Shown here one piece after another: positions 25,043 through 33,616 of a stretch of DNA of 64,000 bases. Source of the stretch: G025836975 sp049646585 (lineage in GTDB: Bacteria > Pseudomonadota > Gammaproteobacteria > Burkholderiales > Burkholderiaceae_B); NCBI GenBank assembly GCA_049646585.1, contig JBARWC010000198.1:65601-129600 (forward strand), in the 5' to 3' direction. Numbering within the stretch: the first letter of the stretch is position 1; each line of letters begins with the position of its first letter. Both the position numbers and the translations under genes were made by a program. The notes under the pieces were generated by a model. That model did not search any database, had not been told where the DNA came from, and saw nothing but the letters and a program-made list of their open reading frames with translations.

Positions 25043-25476
25043 TTCACCCCGCCTATAGTCGAGCCAATCTTTGCGGCCTCTGCATCGAGGCGCTTGGATA
25101 ACCGGTCTTTGATGCGGTTGGCTGCCTCAGCCTTCTTGGATTCAAATGCGGGACGCAGGAATGGTTTTGCGCTCATGTTCACGGACCCGAACTCGACAAT
25201 ATGCCAATATGGCGCTGAGTTCTTTCCATGTGTCTTTGCCTCCACAATAGCTTCGCGTACCCCAGGCTTTTTAGCTCGCAATGTTTTTGACCGGATAGAC
25301 CTCTTTAAATCCCCAGAGTCCACCGGCGCCTTCTCTTTGGCATCTTTGGCAATAACGCGCGCACCCGCCGAGACGGCAGAGGCAGCGATGCGCTTTTGAA
25401 CACGAGAGTCCAGTTCTTTCATTGCCAAGCCAAGCTCACGCAGGCCGGTCATTTGCATAGATACGGTTTTAGCCAT
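25039..25476 (-). CDS. HK97 gp10-like head-tail / tail completion protein
   Basis: The 145-residue protein has an N-terminal LKELDSRVQKRI-type helix, then KDAKEKAPVDSGDLKRSI and YWHIVEFGSVNMSAKPFLRPAFE, the signature of HK97 gp10 family proteins. The ATG at 25476 overlaps the preceding gene by 8 bp. Role: tail completion. Confidence 0.85.
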   Translation of the reverse strand: MAKTVSMQMTGLRELGLAMKELDSRVQKRIAASAVSAGARVIAKDAKEKAPVDSGDLKRSIRSKTLRAKKPGVREAIVEAKTHGKNSAPYWHIVEFGSVNMSAKPFLRPAFESKKAEAANRIKDRLSKRLDAEAAKIGSTIGGVK

Positions 25477-25798
25477 TGTTAGCCCCCGTCTGGCAGGCAA
25501 AGTCGGTAAACTCCTTTCCCGCCTCGTCCGGCATGATGCTCAGGATGTCGTAAACCACCGAGCCATGGACGATGCGCATGCCGGGCAGAATGTCAGTGCG
25601 GTACCGAGTGCGAATGCTCGCCTTCGTGGTTGACACCTCCGCATCAGACTTGATCGTCTCCAAGCCCGACTTATGCAAAATCGACGCCCAGGCATCTGCG
25701 TGTTTTTCCCAATCTCCGGGGATCGGTTCGCCCAACTCATCCTCACCCGTGCCCATCTTTTGGAACTGAATGCGCCGGTTTAGTTTGCCTGCTTGCAT
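25469..25798 (-). CDS. Head closure protein (head-tail adaptor)
   Basis: The 109-residue protein begins MQAGKLNRRIQFQKMG and contains WASILHKSGLE and ILPGMRIVHGSVVYDIL, the pattern of SPP1 gp16/HK97-type head closure proteins. GGAGG just upstream supports the ATG at 25798. It overlaps the end of the MptE-like gene by 19 bp. Confidence 0.8.
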   Translation of the reverse strand: MQAGKLNRRIQFQKMGTGEDELGEPIPGDWEKHADAWASILHKSGLETIKSDAEVSTTKASIRTRYRTDILPGMRIVHGSVVYDILSIMPDEAGKEFTDFACQTGANNG

Positions 25799-26325
25799 AG
25801 CGCCTCCTGAAGCGGCATTCGCCGAAAACAAGTCAGTGCCGTTTCGCGCGTGCAGTTAATGAAGTCCACGTGGGTAAACCGGCTTGGCAATCCGGCAAAC
25901 CGTTCGGGCCAGCTTGCGACCGCATTGGCGTTTTCCATCCCGCCAGGATGGTCCTCATGCCAATGGCGCTTTCCGCCCGTGTGTTGCATGTCGTAGCCCA
26001 ACAGAATCACCCGCGTGGCCTTCTTTTCCAGTACCGCCAATTCGATGGCCTGAAAGCCGCTATTTTCAAAGTCACGGGCCTCAAACCGGTTGATTCCGAA
26101 GCGCTCCGCAGCGTCTACGCTGGCGGTCCAGCACTCGCCCATAATGGCCTTGGCGGCTTTCCCGTACTGCGCCCACCATGCCCTGTCGCCGGCATACAAG
26201 ACATGCGCAAAAGGAGCCAGCAGATACGAATTGTTGACCGCAATGGTCGTGTAGCCGCTGGCCTTAACCAATTCGCAATCCTCGGCGGTCAAGCTCGGGC
26301 CGCTGGCGATGCAAACTACCGTCAA
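25780..26325 (-). CDS. MptE/DUF115-like Rossmann-type protein in the head operon
   Basis: The 181-residue protein has an N-terminal CIASGPSLT glycine-rich nucleotide-binding-like loop, VNNSYLLAP, and ILLGYDMQHTGGKRHWHEDHP. This resembles MptE/DUF115-type or nucleotide-sugar-dependent transferases. It is not part of the minimal head-tail set yet overlaps genes on both sides. Possible roles include modification of virion or host sugars, by inference. Confidence 0.6.
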   Translation of the reverse strand: MTVVCIASGPSLTAEDCELVKASGYTTIAVNNSYLLAPFAHVLYAGDRAWWAQYGKAAKAIMGECWTASVDAAERFGINRFEARDFENSGFQAIELAVLEKKATRVILLGYDMQHTGGKRHWHEDHPGGMENANAVASWPERFAGLPSRFTHVDFINCTRETALTCFRRMPLQEALCKQAN

Positions 26326-26837
26326 AATGGATCTGGGACGTCGATGGCGGATAGCAATGCATCAACGTAGCCGGCCGGCATTTCGTTGAACGCATTGGGG
26401 CCAGCCGTTAGGGATTCGCGGTGGGCGTACATCCAACCGCACGCGAGCAGCAGCCAGCTTTTAACGCCAGGGAATTGGGCGATATCCGTGCCGGCCGTAA
26501 AGCCCACAACCGCCGTTTTCCCCTCATTTCCTACCGATTCCACGGCCGTTCGACGCCCTTTCTCGGTCGCCGTGAACGCCACGCTCACGCCGTCCACTTT
26601 GACGGTATCGACGGAAATCACTTGGCCAACAGATAGCGTCCCGCCCAGCGTTATTACGTCGGTAAACGTGCCCTTGCGAATGGCGGACCCTGTTTTACTC
26701 TCAGCCAAGGCGCGGGCGCCGGGGATAATGACCTCGGTGATAAATGCGTCTTCCGCGTCGTGATCAATGCGGCATTGCGCCTTGACCTCGGCAAGCGCCA
26801 CCGGCTCATCGCCCGTGTAGTTGACCAGAGTCACCAT
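26322..26837 (-). CDS. Head-tail connector (gp6-like)
   Basis: The 171-residue protein starts VTLVNYTGDEPVALAEVKAQCRIDHDAEDAFI and has LACGWMYAHRES near the C-terminus, the helical adaptor pattern of HK97 gp6. A beta-rich insert of about 60 residues (LGGTLSVGQVISVDTVKVDG) sits in the middle. It joins the portal to the closure protein. Confidence 0.85.
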   Translation of the reverse strand: MVTLVNYTGDEPVALAEVKAQCRIDHDAEDAFITEVIIPGARALAESKTGSAIRKGTFTDVITLGGTLSVGQVISVDTVKVDGVSVAFTATEKGRRTAVESVGNEGKTAVVGFTAGTDIAQFPGVKSWLLLACGWMYAHRESLTAGPNAFNEMPAGYVDALLSAIDVPDPF

Positions 26838-27058
26838 TACTTGCGCCGGCCCCGAGCGGGCTTTTCACCTTCGCCATCAACAGTAACAGCCTGACCGGCC
26901 GCGTCCGCGCCGTCCTGAGCAACGGGCTTTGGCGCATCGTTCCACTGCTTGATCGTCGCTACGCCGCGCTCCACCAGGTCTTTTGCCTGGGCAGCGTCAA
27001 AGCCAGCCACATCACCAGGGCTGTAGGCGCCATGGTTCTTGATAAATTCGATATGCAT
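26837..27058 (-). CDS. Small protein between capsid and connector
   Basis: The 73-residue protein (MHIEFIKNHGAYSPGDVAGFDAAQAKDLVERGVA) has a GDVAGFD...AKDLVERGVA pattern seen in small head-region proteins, with an acidic then basic tail (EKPARGRRK). The ATG at 27058 has the better spacing from GGAG; an adjacent ATG at 27061 is also possible. The role is unknown. Confidence 0.65.
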   Translation of the reverse strand: MHIEFIKNHGAYSPGDVAGFDAAQAKDLVERGVATIKQWNDAPKPVAQDGADAAGQAVTVDGEGEKPARGRRK

Positions 27059-27108
27059 CATTTGCTCCAAAATGGCCGGCCCGCCCCAACTAGCGCGGGC
27101 CGGGCGCC

Positions 27109-28428
27109 TTATTTACCCCACTGCACCTGGGTCAGAACGGCCACCGATTCGACGTGGCGCGGGCCAAAGTCGTGCTTGGCGATCACGCGGACCAAGGTCT
27201 GGTCGCGCTGGAAGGCCGAAATCACGTTGCCAGAGCCGTCCTTGTAGGTCGCCTCCTTGGAGTAGTCGATGACCAGTTGTTCTTCTTCGCCGATGAAGCA
27301 ATCACCGAAGTCAGCAAAGTAGATTTCCGAGCCGTCCGCCGTGGCCGTGGACCCGGCGCCCACGGTCAGGTTGATCGGCACCTGAGTCGTGGTGCCGACG
27401 GGGTAGCCCATCAACATGCCCTGATCCAGCTCGGGGTAGACCTTGTTGCCGTTGCCATCGCGCATCGCCTGCAGGAAGCGCTTGGTGCGCGGCGCCATCA
27501 CCCAGCCGGCTGCCGTCATGTTCGCGTCCGCGGCTTCCAGCACTAGGACCAGCTTGTTCAACTCGGTGGAAACCTGGGCGATGGTGGGAGCGGCCTGGGA
27601 CGCCGGGTAGACGTTCGCCACGGGCGCCCAGTAGCGCAAGCCCTTCGGATTGTTGGAGGCGCCGTCATCGCGGATGAAAGCCTTGTCCTCGCGCAGCGCA
27701 ATCGCCGCGGTCAGGTCGCCCACCACGATGGCATCCACGTTCGGATTGGACGAGGAAGTGGCCAGCAGGTCGTTGGAAATCGGCACCAGGGCGGTCAGCT
27801 TTTTGGCCGACAGCTTCAGGTCGTCGAATTCTTGTTGGGTGACAGGGATATCCGAATCGGAGCCGATGTAACCCACGACCGCCCCGCCCTTCAGGCGCGG
27901 AATGGTGACGTTACCGTTATTTAGCGGCAGCGAACGGGCCCCGAGGCGGCGAACGACCGACTTGGGACGCAGCAGCTCGATCACTTCGGACGACAGGTTA
28001 GTGGGGACCAGTACGCCACCCGCGCCGCTGGTCAGAGTATTGAGCGAAGCGGCGATGTTCTCACCATAGCCGCGGTCCATGGCAATCTTGGCCGCTTCCT
28101 GGCGGTTGCCTTGAGCAGCAGCCAGCGCAATCACCATTTTTGCCATGCCGGTGCCCGGTTTTTCGGGGGTTTTGGGCTGGGCGGGCACCGTATTGCTTGC
28201 CTTGATGGGGTTTTCCACCGGGGTCGCAGCCGCTGCCGCCATCTTCTCCGCGCTTTCCGCACGTTCGATTTGCGCGGTCAGGTCGGCAAACTTGGTCGAC
28301 AGATCGGCAAATTCAGCCTGTTGCTCAGCAGTCAGTTGACCACTTTCCGCCTCGATGGCGGCCAGAGCCTGCACTTGATCGTTGATCGTGGCGCGTTCGC
28401 TCCGCAATTCATGAACCTTCTTAGCCAT
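27109..28428 (-). CDS. Major capsid protein, HK97 fold
   Basis: The 439-residue precursor has a coiled-coil N-terminal delta domain (about residues 1-70), a Pro/Ala linker to about 95, then an HK97-fold shell protein (GAGGVLVPTNLSSEVIELLRPKSVVR ... FIGEEEQLVIDYSKEA). The upstream protease probably removes the delta domain. A GGGAG site precedes the ATG at 28428, directly downstream of an intrinsic terminator. Confidence 0.95.
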   Translation of the reverse strand: MAKKVHELRSERATINDQVQALAAIEAESGQLTAEQQAEFADLSTKFADLTAQIERAESAEKMAAAAATPVENPIKASNTVPAQPKTPEKPGTGMAKMVIALAAAQGNRQEAAKIAMDRGYGENIAASLNTLTSGAGGVLVPTNLSSEVIELLRPKSVVRRLGARSLPLNNGNVTIPRLKGGAVVGYIGSDSDIPVTQQEFDDLKLSAKKLTALVPISNDLLATSSSNPNVDAIVVGDLTAAIALREDKAFIRDDGASNNPKGLRYWAPVANVYPASQAAPTIAQVSTELNKLVLVLEAADANMTAAGWVMAPRTKRFLQAMRDGNGNKVYPELDQGMLMGYPVGTTTQVPINLTVGAGSTATADGSEIYFADFGDCFIGEEEQLVIDYSKEATYKDGSGNVISAFQRDQTLVRVIAKHDFGPRHVESVAVLTQVQWGK

Positions 28429-28441
28429 TTGTGGCTCCCAT

Positions 28442-28464
28442 AAAAAAAGCCACCCAAAGGTGGC
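28442..28464 (-). terminator. Intrinsic terminator before the capsid gene
   Basis: Stem GCCACC/GGTGGC with a short loop and seven T residues on the minus strand, between the protease stop and the capsid ribosome site. Confidence 0.85.
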
Positions 28465-28488
28465 GGTTAGCTTTAGGCGCGAACGCGA

Positions 28489-29430
28489 CTAAATGCGATT
28501 CTGTGTATCCATGGCCGCAGCGCGTGCGGAGATTCGTGTCCGGCTGGACCGCTTGGCCGCCACTTCAGCGGCAATGCGATTTACTGCGGCTTGCGGAGTT
28601 TCGATGCGGTCGGCTAGGCCCAGGGCAATGGCATCATCACCAAAGAACACCCCCGCCTCCGTCGACTTCACATCGGCGACCGTCATGCTGCGGTTGCGCG
28701 AAACGGTCTGCGCGAACGACTCGTAGTTTTTCTGCACCAGGTCAGTCAGCCAAGCAAAGGCCTCGTCGGAAATCGGCGCTTCGCTCGATAGGTCATTCTT
28801 TCGCGCCCCAGCAAAGACAGTCGTCACCTTGATGCCCATAGTCTCGTAGCGCTTGCTCATGTCAACGTGGCGGGCAATGACGCCAATGGAGCCAACGCCG
28901 GAGCTTGGAGCGACGATCAGTTCGGAGGCTGACGAGGCGAGCGCGTAGGCCGCCGAATAGGCACCGAAGTTCGAGATGGCCGTGATGGGTTTGATGGCTC
29001 GAGCGGCAAAGATTTCCTCTGCCAGCTCCATGCAGCCGGTGGCCGATCCTCCGGGGCTGTCTACATCCATGACGATGTGTTCGACGCTCGGATCAGCCAC
29101 GGCTTGATTGAGCATCGCTCGGATATCCTCGTAGCTCGTCATGATCTCGCACGCGTCTAGGTGCGCAGAGCGGGAAACCAGGACGCCATGGATGGGCAGC
29201 ATGTAGACGCCCGTGTCACGGGCGACCTGCAGGCGGCGCTCTTCGGGAGTTGGTCCGGCCTGAACGGGCTCTTCGTCGTACCAGGCGCCGACGGCGGGGG
29301 CAGGGCCAATATTGACGATATTCAAGTTCATCGCCCGATTGGCCCACTGAACCGCCATGTCTAGCATGTCGTCGCGCACCATCTGCGGCGTGTTGAAAAT
29401 CAGGCTTGCGAGCCGATGGTAGTTTTTCAT
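28489..29430 (-). CDS. Prohead protease, S49 (SppA-like) family
   Basis: The 313-residue protein has MLPIHGVLVSR, MDVDSPGGSATG, the likely nucleophile Ser in GAYSAAYALASSA, and SGVGSIGVIA, all in the order seen in phage S49 peptidases. It matures the capsid. Residues after about 270 are basic/alanine-rich and could serve as a scaffold. It overlaps the portal stop by 4 bp. Confidence 0.9.
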   Translation of the reverse strand: MKNYHRLASLIFNTPQMVRDDMLDMAVQWANRAMNLNIVNIGPAPAVGAWYDEEPVQAGPTPEERRLQVARDTGVYMLPIHGVLVSRSAHLDACEIMTSYEDIRAMLNQAVADPSVEHIVMDVDSPGGSATGCMELAEEIFAARAIKPITAISNFGAYSAAYALASSASELIVAPSSGVGSIGVIARHVDMSKRYETMGIKVTTVFAGARKNDLSSEAPISDEAFAWLTDLVQKNYESFAQTVSRNRSMTVADVKSTEAGVFFGDDAIALGLADRIETPQAAVNRIAAEVAAKRSSRTRISARAAAMDTQNRI

Positions 29431-30671
29431 TGAAGTGCCTCTGCAATGGCGGCAATCGCCTTGGGTTCGGGTTCTTTGGGAAATTTCGTGGCGTTCGGGT
29501 CCGCGGCGTCAACCATGTTTAGGGGCTGCAGATACACATCGCCCCCCTTAACCGGGGGCATGTTTTCGAGGCGGCGAATATCGTTGATACTCAGCCAGCC
29601 CCACTGCCGGCCCACCGCATAGGCCTTATAGCGGGCCTCTTGGCTGCCGCGCAGCAGTCCACCAATATTGAATTCGATGTAATACTCGTTGCGCTCGTTG
29701 GAATTGAGGAAGTCGCGCTGCATGGCCTGCTCATGGCGTTTAAGCCACGGCATAAGCCCATAGATCACGTACTGGATTTGCAGGTTCTCGACATTGTTGT
29801 ACGTCGCGCCCTCCATGCTTCCGACCATCGGAAGCGGGATTTTGTATATACGGGCGGTGTCCGCATCGGACAGCTTCAGGGCGTTGATCAGCTCCGCATC
29901 CACGTTATTCATCGTGAGCGGACGAAACGTCATACCCTCCTGCAAAAGAGCGATCTTGCCCCGGTTGCTGGAGCCGCCGAAGCGCTCTTGCCATTCGCTG
30001 GTGATCGAGTCCGCCGTTTTCTGATCTTTGAAGGCCGGCGCGTCTTTCGGGCGCTCCAGGACACCCGAAAGCGCCGTGCCGTTCAAGAACGACTTGGCCG
30101 AATATTCCGACAAGGCCAGCGTATAGCCGACCGAGTTGGCGTGCAGCGCAATCGGGGACAGCCCCACATAGTTATCCAGCGACAGCCAGCGCACATGGTG
30201 AATTAGACGCTGGGGCATGGGCTCGGCCGCGCCAATCTGATAATAGGGCTGCAAATCTTCGCCCTTCAGGACCGTCATCTTGCCCGGGTCAAGCGGGTAA
30301 AGCGCCTTCACGCGCCCCCGCTCGTCTCGCTCGATGTAGCTGTAGGCGTTACCCCGAAGGCCCGCGGCCATTTGCCCGCACTCGCGATACTCAAACGGCG
30401 TCTGCCAGCCGTTCGGCTGATGCTTGAGAATGTCGTACAGCGGGTGATTGACCGCGGGCTCGCGGCCACCGTCTGCCTGGCGCCGGTACAGTTCTAACGG
30501 CAATTGCGCCACGCTCTCGGCCAGCAAGGACACGCAGTTCTGCAGGACAGGGATAGCCAGCGCCGTCTTCGGCGTCACCAGTTGTCCGGATGTGGAGCGC
30601 GTTGCGCCCAGCAATCCAGACGTCCAGCCGGCCAGCATACCGACCTCGACGGCGGACTTCTTAAACAGCAT
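29427..30671 (-). CDS. Portal protein, HK97 family
   Basis: This roughly 414-residue protein has LPLELYRR, LKHQPNGWQTPFEYRE, RGNAYSYIERD and YGLSPI-type motifs (DNYVGLSPIALHANSVG) and a C-terminal KGGDVYLQPLNMV. It forms the dodecameric DNA channel. The ATG at 30671 is chosen; a TTG start at 30692 is also possible. Its start overlaps a 48-codon membrane gene. Confidence 0.93.
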   Translation of the reverse strand: MLFKKSAVEVGMLAGWTSGLLGATRSTSGQLVTPKTALAIPVLQNCVSLLAESVAQLPLELYRRQADGGREPAVNHPLYDILKHQPNGWQTPFEYRECGQMAAGLRGNAYSYIERDERGRVKALYPLDPGKMTVLKGEDLQPYYQIGAAEPMPQRLIHHVRWLSLDNYVGLSPIALHANSVGYTLALSEYSAKSFLNGTALSGVLERPKDAPAFKDQKTADSITSEWQERFGGSSNRGKIALLQEGMTFRPLTMNNVDAELINALKLSDADTARIYKIPLPMVGSMEGATYNNVENLQIQYVIYGLMPWLKRHEQAMQRDFLNSNERNEYYIEFNIGGLLRGSQEARYKAYAVGRQWGWLSINDIRRLENMPPVKGGDVYLQPLNMVDAADPNATKFPKEPEPKAIAAIAEALQ

Positions 30672-30807
30672 GTCGGTCCAGTGCCACGCCAAAGGCGATT
30701 AGCAGCGCCCCGCCAATGATGGCCGCTGTCGGGATATGAACAAGCGCCAGCCCACCTACGAGCGAACCGAAACCCACCACCATGACGCCCAGCGCCGCCT
30801 TTTCCAT
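30661..30807 (-). CDS. 48-residue two-span membrane protein between TerL and portal
   Basis: ATG at 30807 follows the TerL stop by 5 bp and the frame ends at 30661, 11 bp inside the portal gene. The product (MEKAALGVMVVGFGSLVGGL ... VALDRHAV) is almost entirely hydrophobic with two spans. Small membrane proteins in exactly this position occur in several HK97-type phages. Its role is unknown. Confidence 0.65.
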   Translation of the reverse strand: MEKAALGVMVVGFGSLVGGLALVHIPTAAIIGGALLIAFGVALDRHAV

Positions 30808-30812
30808 CGCAT

Positions 30813-32528
30813 TCAAATCGTCACCCCTTGTTCGTAAACACTGGTTTGCTCTTTCTCTACGGGCACCATTGCCCGGCCGATGGCCATAATTAAGGCCACG
30901 GCGCCGTCAATTTTGTTGTCGTTGCCCTGCTTGATGGGTCTTACGATGTCATCGTTACCCGGTATATTTTTCCCGATCACGTTTCCTACACACCATGTCA
31001 TGATCGGGTTGCCGTCGTGATGCATGCGTCCCGACATAATCGCCGCCTCCAGTTCCTTCATGGGGTCGGACATGTTGGTGTAGTTCTGGACGATGGTGAT
31101 GGGCGTCAGGCCTTCGTCATCCAGTTGGTGAGACAGGTTCGTCGCTCCGTGCGGGTCGATTGGGCTGCATTCGACCGGCGCGATCTTGTTGGTGTCGATC
31201 GCCTCAGCCAGAATCGCCCGGTAGTCAATCTCGGCCCCATCGGTTTCATCCAACAACCCGGCATTCACCCAGGCCTGGTATCGCTCAGCCATTCGGCGGT
31301 TTTCTGTGCTGGCAACCGTATCCTCCGGCACCCAGAACTTCGGGGCCACACAGTAGTAATGCCGTTTTCCGTCGATGTCCCGGTAAAAAAGCCGCGGCAT
31401 GCTGTTCATATCCAACTTGCGGGCCAGGTCAAAAGCCAGGATGCAGGACTGCCCCTCGAATTGCTCCAACTTGAGCGTCTTGTCCTCGCACGCCTTCCAG
31501 GACTCCATGTTGAAATAGCCGGTTTTCGCGCTCGTCCAGACGTTCAGGTGCTTGGTCTTGAACGTATTGGTAAACCGGGCGGTTCTGATGGCCTTTTGTT
31601 GCTGGCTGATCAGATAGTCCTGGTAGACCGATACCCCCATGTTCGGGTTCGCCTTAGCCAGAACCTTCGGGTCCGTCCAGTCATCGCCCTCGTCAATCGT
31701 CCATATCCAACCGAATAGCTCGTCATTCGGAACTGTGCCCTCCAGCATTTCCACCACTTCGCGGCGCTTGTCGTAGCATGGGCCCTCAATGTTGGCGCCC
31801 GCCGTCGTGATGATGAGCACCAGGGGCTGTTTTCGCGCCCCCATGCCTGTAACCATCGTGTCGTACTGGGCCGAGCTTTCATGCTCGTGGTATTCGTCAA
31901 TCACGGCGCACGAAGGCGATGCGCCATCCCCCGGGTTACCGATCAACGGCTCAAACCGACTGCCATCCTCGGGAATGTTCATGTTCGACGCATTGACCTC
32001 GATGCCCTTGTGCTCAACCAGCATCGGGGAGCGCTTGACCATCAAGCGGGCCGGCCTAAACACCTCCCAGGCCTGCTTTTCCGTGGTTGCGCCGGAATAC
32101 ACCTCGGCGCCGAACTCGTCGTCCGCCACGAACATCGATATACCGATGCCGGCGCCGATGGCTGATTTGCCATTCTTACGGCAAACCTCCCAATAGGACT
32201 CCCGAAACCTGCGGTACCCATCCTTCTTTTTGACCCAGCCAAACGTGCAGGCAAGGCCGAATTTCTGCCACGGCTCCAGGCTCAGCAATTGACGCTTGAA
32301 TCCCCATTCCCCTTTCGTGTGGGGAAGCAGCTCAATCAGCCTGATCTTGCGCTCAGCAAGCTCGGGGTCGAACCGGTATGGGTAATCAGCCTTACGGCTG
32401 GCCTCCAGATCATCAAGATGGCGCTGACAAGCCAGGACCACAAACCGACAGGCCGGCACTTTGCCACGCACCACATCATGGGCGAACTTGAGCGCCTGGT
32501 CGCATGCCGGGAAATCACCCTTTGCCAT
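30813..32528 (-). CDS. Terminase large subunit
   Basis: The 571-residue packaging ATPase/nuclease has Walker A RKNGKSA (about residues 117-123), Walker B VIDEYHEH (about 209-216), motif III VLIITTAG, and nuclease-domain acidic clusters (ILAFDLARKLDM; GNDNKIDGAVALIMA at the end). It belongs to the HK97/P27-associated terminase group. The ATG at 32528 follows the TerS stop by one base. Confidence 0.95.
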   Translation of the reverse strand: MAKGDFPACDQALKFAHDVVRGKVPACRFVVLACQRHLDDLEASRKADYPYRFDPELAERKIRLIELLPHTKGEWGFKRQLLSLEPWQKFGLACTFGWVKKKDGYRRFRESYWEVCRKNGKSAIGAGIGISMFVADDEFGAEVYSGATTEKQAWEVFRPARLMVKRSPMLVEHKGIEVNASNMNIPEDGSRFEPLIGNPGDGASPSCAVIDEYHEHESSAQYDTMVTGMGARKQPLVLIITTAGANIEGPCYDKRREVVEMLEGTVPNDELFGWIWTIDEGDDWTDPKVLAKANPNMGVSVYQDYLISQQQKAIRTARFTNTFKTKHLNVWTSAKTGYFNMESWKACEDKTLKLEQFEGQSCILAFDLARKLDMNSMPRLFYRDIDGKRHYYCVAPKFWVPEDTVASTENRRMAERYQAWVNAGLLDETDGAEIDYRAILAEAIDTNKIAPVECSPIDPHGATNLSHQLDDEGLTPITIVQNYTNMSDPMKELEAAIMSGRMHHDGNPIMTWCVGNVIGKNIPGNDDIVRPIKQGNDNKIDGAVALIMAIGRAMVPVEKEQTSVYEQGVTI

Positions 32529-32529
32529 A

Positions 32530-33006
32530 TCAAATACCCAATGCAGCAAAGGGGTTGTTGTTCTTTTTGCCCTTCGGCCCGATCAACCGCTGCCGACTCG
32601 CCGGGTCAAGCCCAAGCATGCCGCCGTAGGTCGCCATGACAGAAACGGCTTCTTTCAGCGCTGTAGCGGCCGGATTTTTTACCGTTCCGCCCTGGGCACC
32701 CAAAACCGTCAGCCCGTTTTCCTTAATTTCTTGCTGCGCCATCCGGAATTGGTCATAGGCATTGCAGTAGATTTCCAGGTTCTGGATGTCCGTGCCCTGC
32801 AAAATGCGCTCTTTGCACAACTGCGGGGCCAGCGTCAGCCACAGATCCCGCCCATGACCGTCAATCCAGTCCGGGCAGTCAATATTCGTGACTTCGCCGA
32901 AATCGGGAGCCTCGTTATTGATCGCCCGCTTGCCAGGATTGCCAGCAAGGAGTTTTTGTTCAGCCGGTTTTGGCCTGCGCCCTGACCGGCCAGCTACGCC
33001 AGCCAT
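32530..33006 (-). CDS. Terminase small subunit, P27 family
   Basis: The 158-residue protein starts MAGVAGRSGRRPKPAEQKLLAGNPGKR, a typical P27-family N-terminus, and has a C-terminal GLDPASRQRL motif. It recognises the packaging site. AAGGATTTGG precedes the ATG. A 171-bp gap upstream holds the candidate packaging site. Confidence 0.92.
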   Translation of the reverse strand: MAGVAGRSGRRPKPAEQKLLAGNPGKRAINNEAPDFGEVTNIDCPDWIDGHGRDLWLTLAPQLCKERILQGTDIQNLEIYCNAYDQFRMAQQEIKENGLTVLGAQGGTVKNPAATALKEAVSVMATYGGMLGLDPASRQRLIGPKGKKNNNPFAALGI

Positions 33007-33079
33007 AGGCCAAATCCTTAAATTTCATATTTCGCGGGCGTAGAAATCTCATTGAACGGGGCCGTCACGCAAGGCAAAC

Positions 33080-33112
33080 GCCCTCGGTTTTACATCCCCC
33101 CTACCCCTGCTA
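33080..33112 (-). other. Candidate cos/packaging site
   Basis: In the non-coding gap upstream of terS the minus strand reads GGGGTAGGGGGGATGTAAAAC (in two parts: GGGGTAGGGGGG / ATGTAAAAC). A G-run followed by a T/A-rich motif between an HNH gene and terS is common at cos ends of HK97-type phages. The exact cut cannot be read from sequence alone. Confidence 0.35.
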
Positions 33113-33177
33113 AATCGACGTACACGCCCCGATCGGTCCAGCACCAATGGTGGGGGATGCCCGCAGCAATAAACGCC

Positions 33178-33378
33178 TTAGATCGCCTCTGATTTTCCCT
33201 GCCTGATGATGTGCCGCCTTCCGTTCACGGTAAGCCGCGTGGACCGAACGACCCACGCGCCCACCCTCTGGCAGTCTGGCTCCAGTCCAGACAACCTTGC
33301 CACGATCATGACGCCAGCCAGATACCAGTGCAGCCACCAGGTGAATCGGATGCCGACCACAATATGGCTACTTGCCAT
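33178..33378 (-). CDS. Small membrane protein upstream of the terminase
   Basis: The 66-residue protein has one hydrophobic segment (WWLHWYLAGVMIVARL) and a basic C-terminus. GGAG lies 8 nt before the ATG at 33378. It overlaps the upstream gene by 11 bp, which supports its reality. No family recognised. Confidence 0.55.
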   Translation of the reverse strand: MASSHIVVGIRFTWWLHWYLAGVMIVARLSGLEPDCQRVGAWVVRSTRLTVNGRRHIIRQGKSEAI

Positions 33379-33616
33379 GGATTATCTCCACCCTGACTCG
33401 GCCTCTTACCGCCCTCTCGACAAACGATTTGCCGCGCTTATCCAGCCTGGGCGGACTATCGATCAGCCGAACCCGGCCGGACTTGCGATGCACCGCCACG
33501 ACGTGGCGCAGCTCGACGCCATCCAGGTAGACGCGGGCAGGCGGGCAGTTCTTGCTGGTTAGCCAGCCGCGGTTACGACGCTCGGCGGCCCCCAAAATCA
33601 TTGGCGCTTCATCCAT
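33368..33616 (-). CDS. Small phage protein of unknown function
   Basis: The 82-residue basic protein contains WLTSKNCPPARVYLDGVELRHVV and LIDSPPRLDKRGK, a compact beta-rich pattern. GAGGAAG precedes the ATG at 33616, which overlaps the HNH stop. It is part of the HNH-small-small-terS chain. Confidence 0.6.
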   Translation of the reverse strand: MDEAPMILGAAERRNRGWLTSKNCPPARVYLDGVELRHVVAVHRKSGRVRLIDSPPRLDKRGKSFVERAVRGRVRVEIIHGK

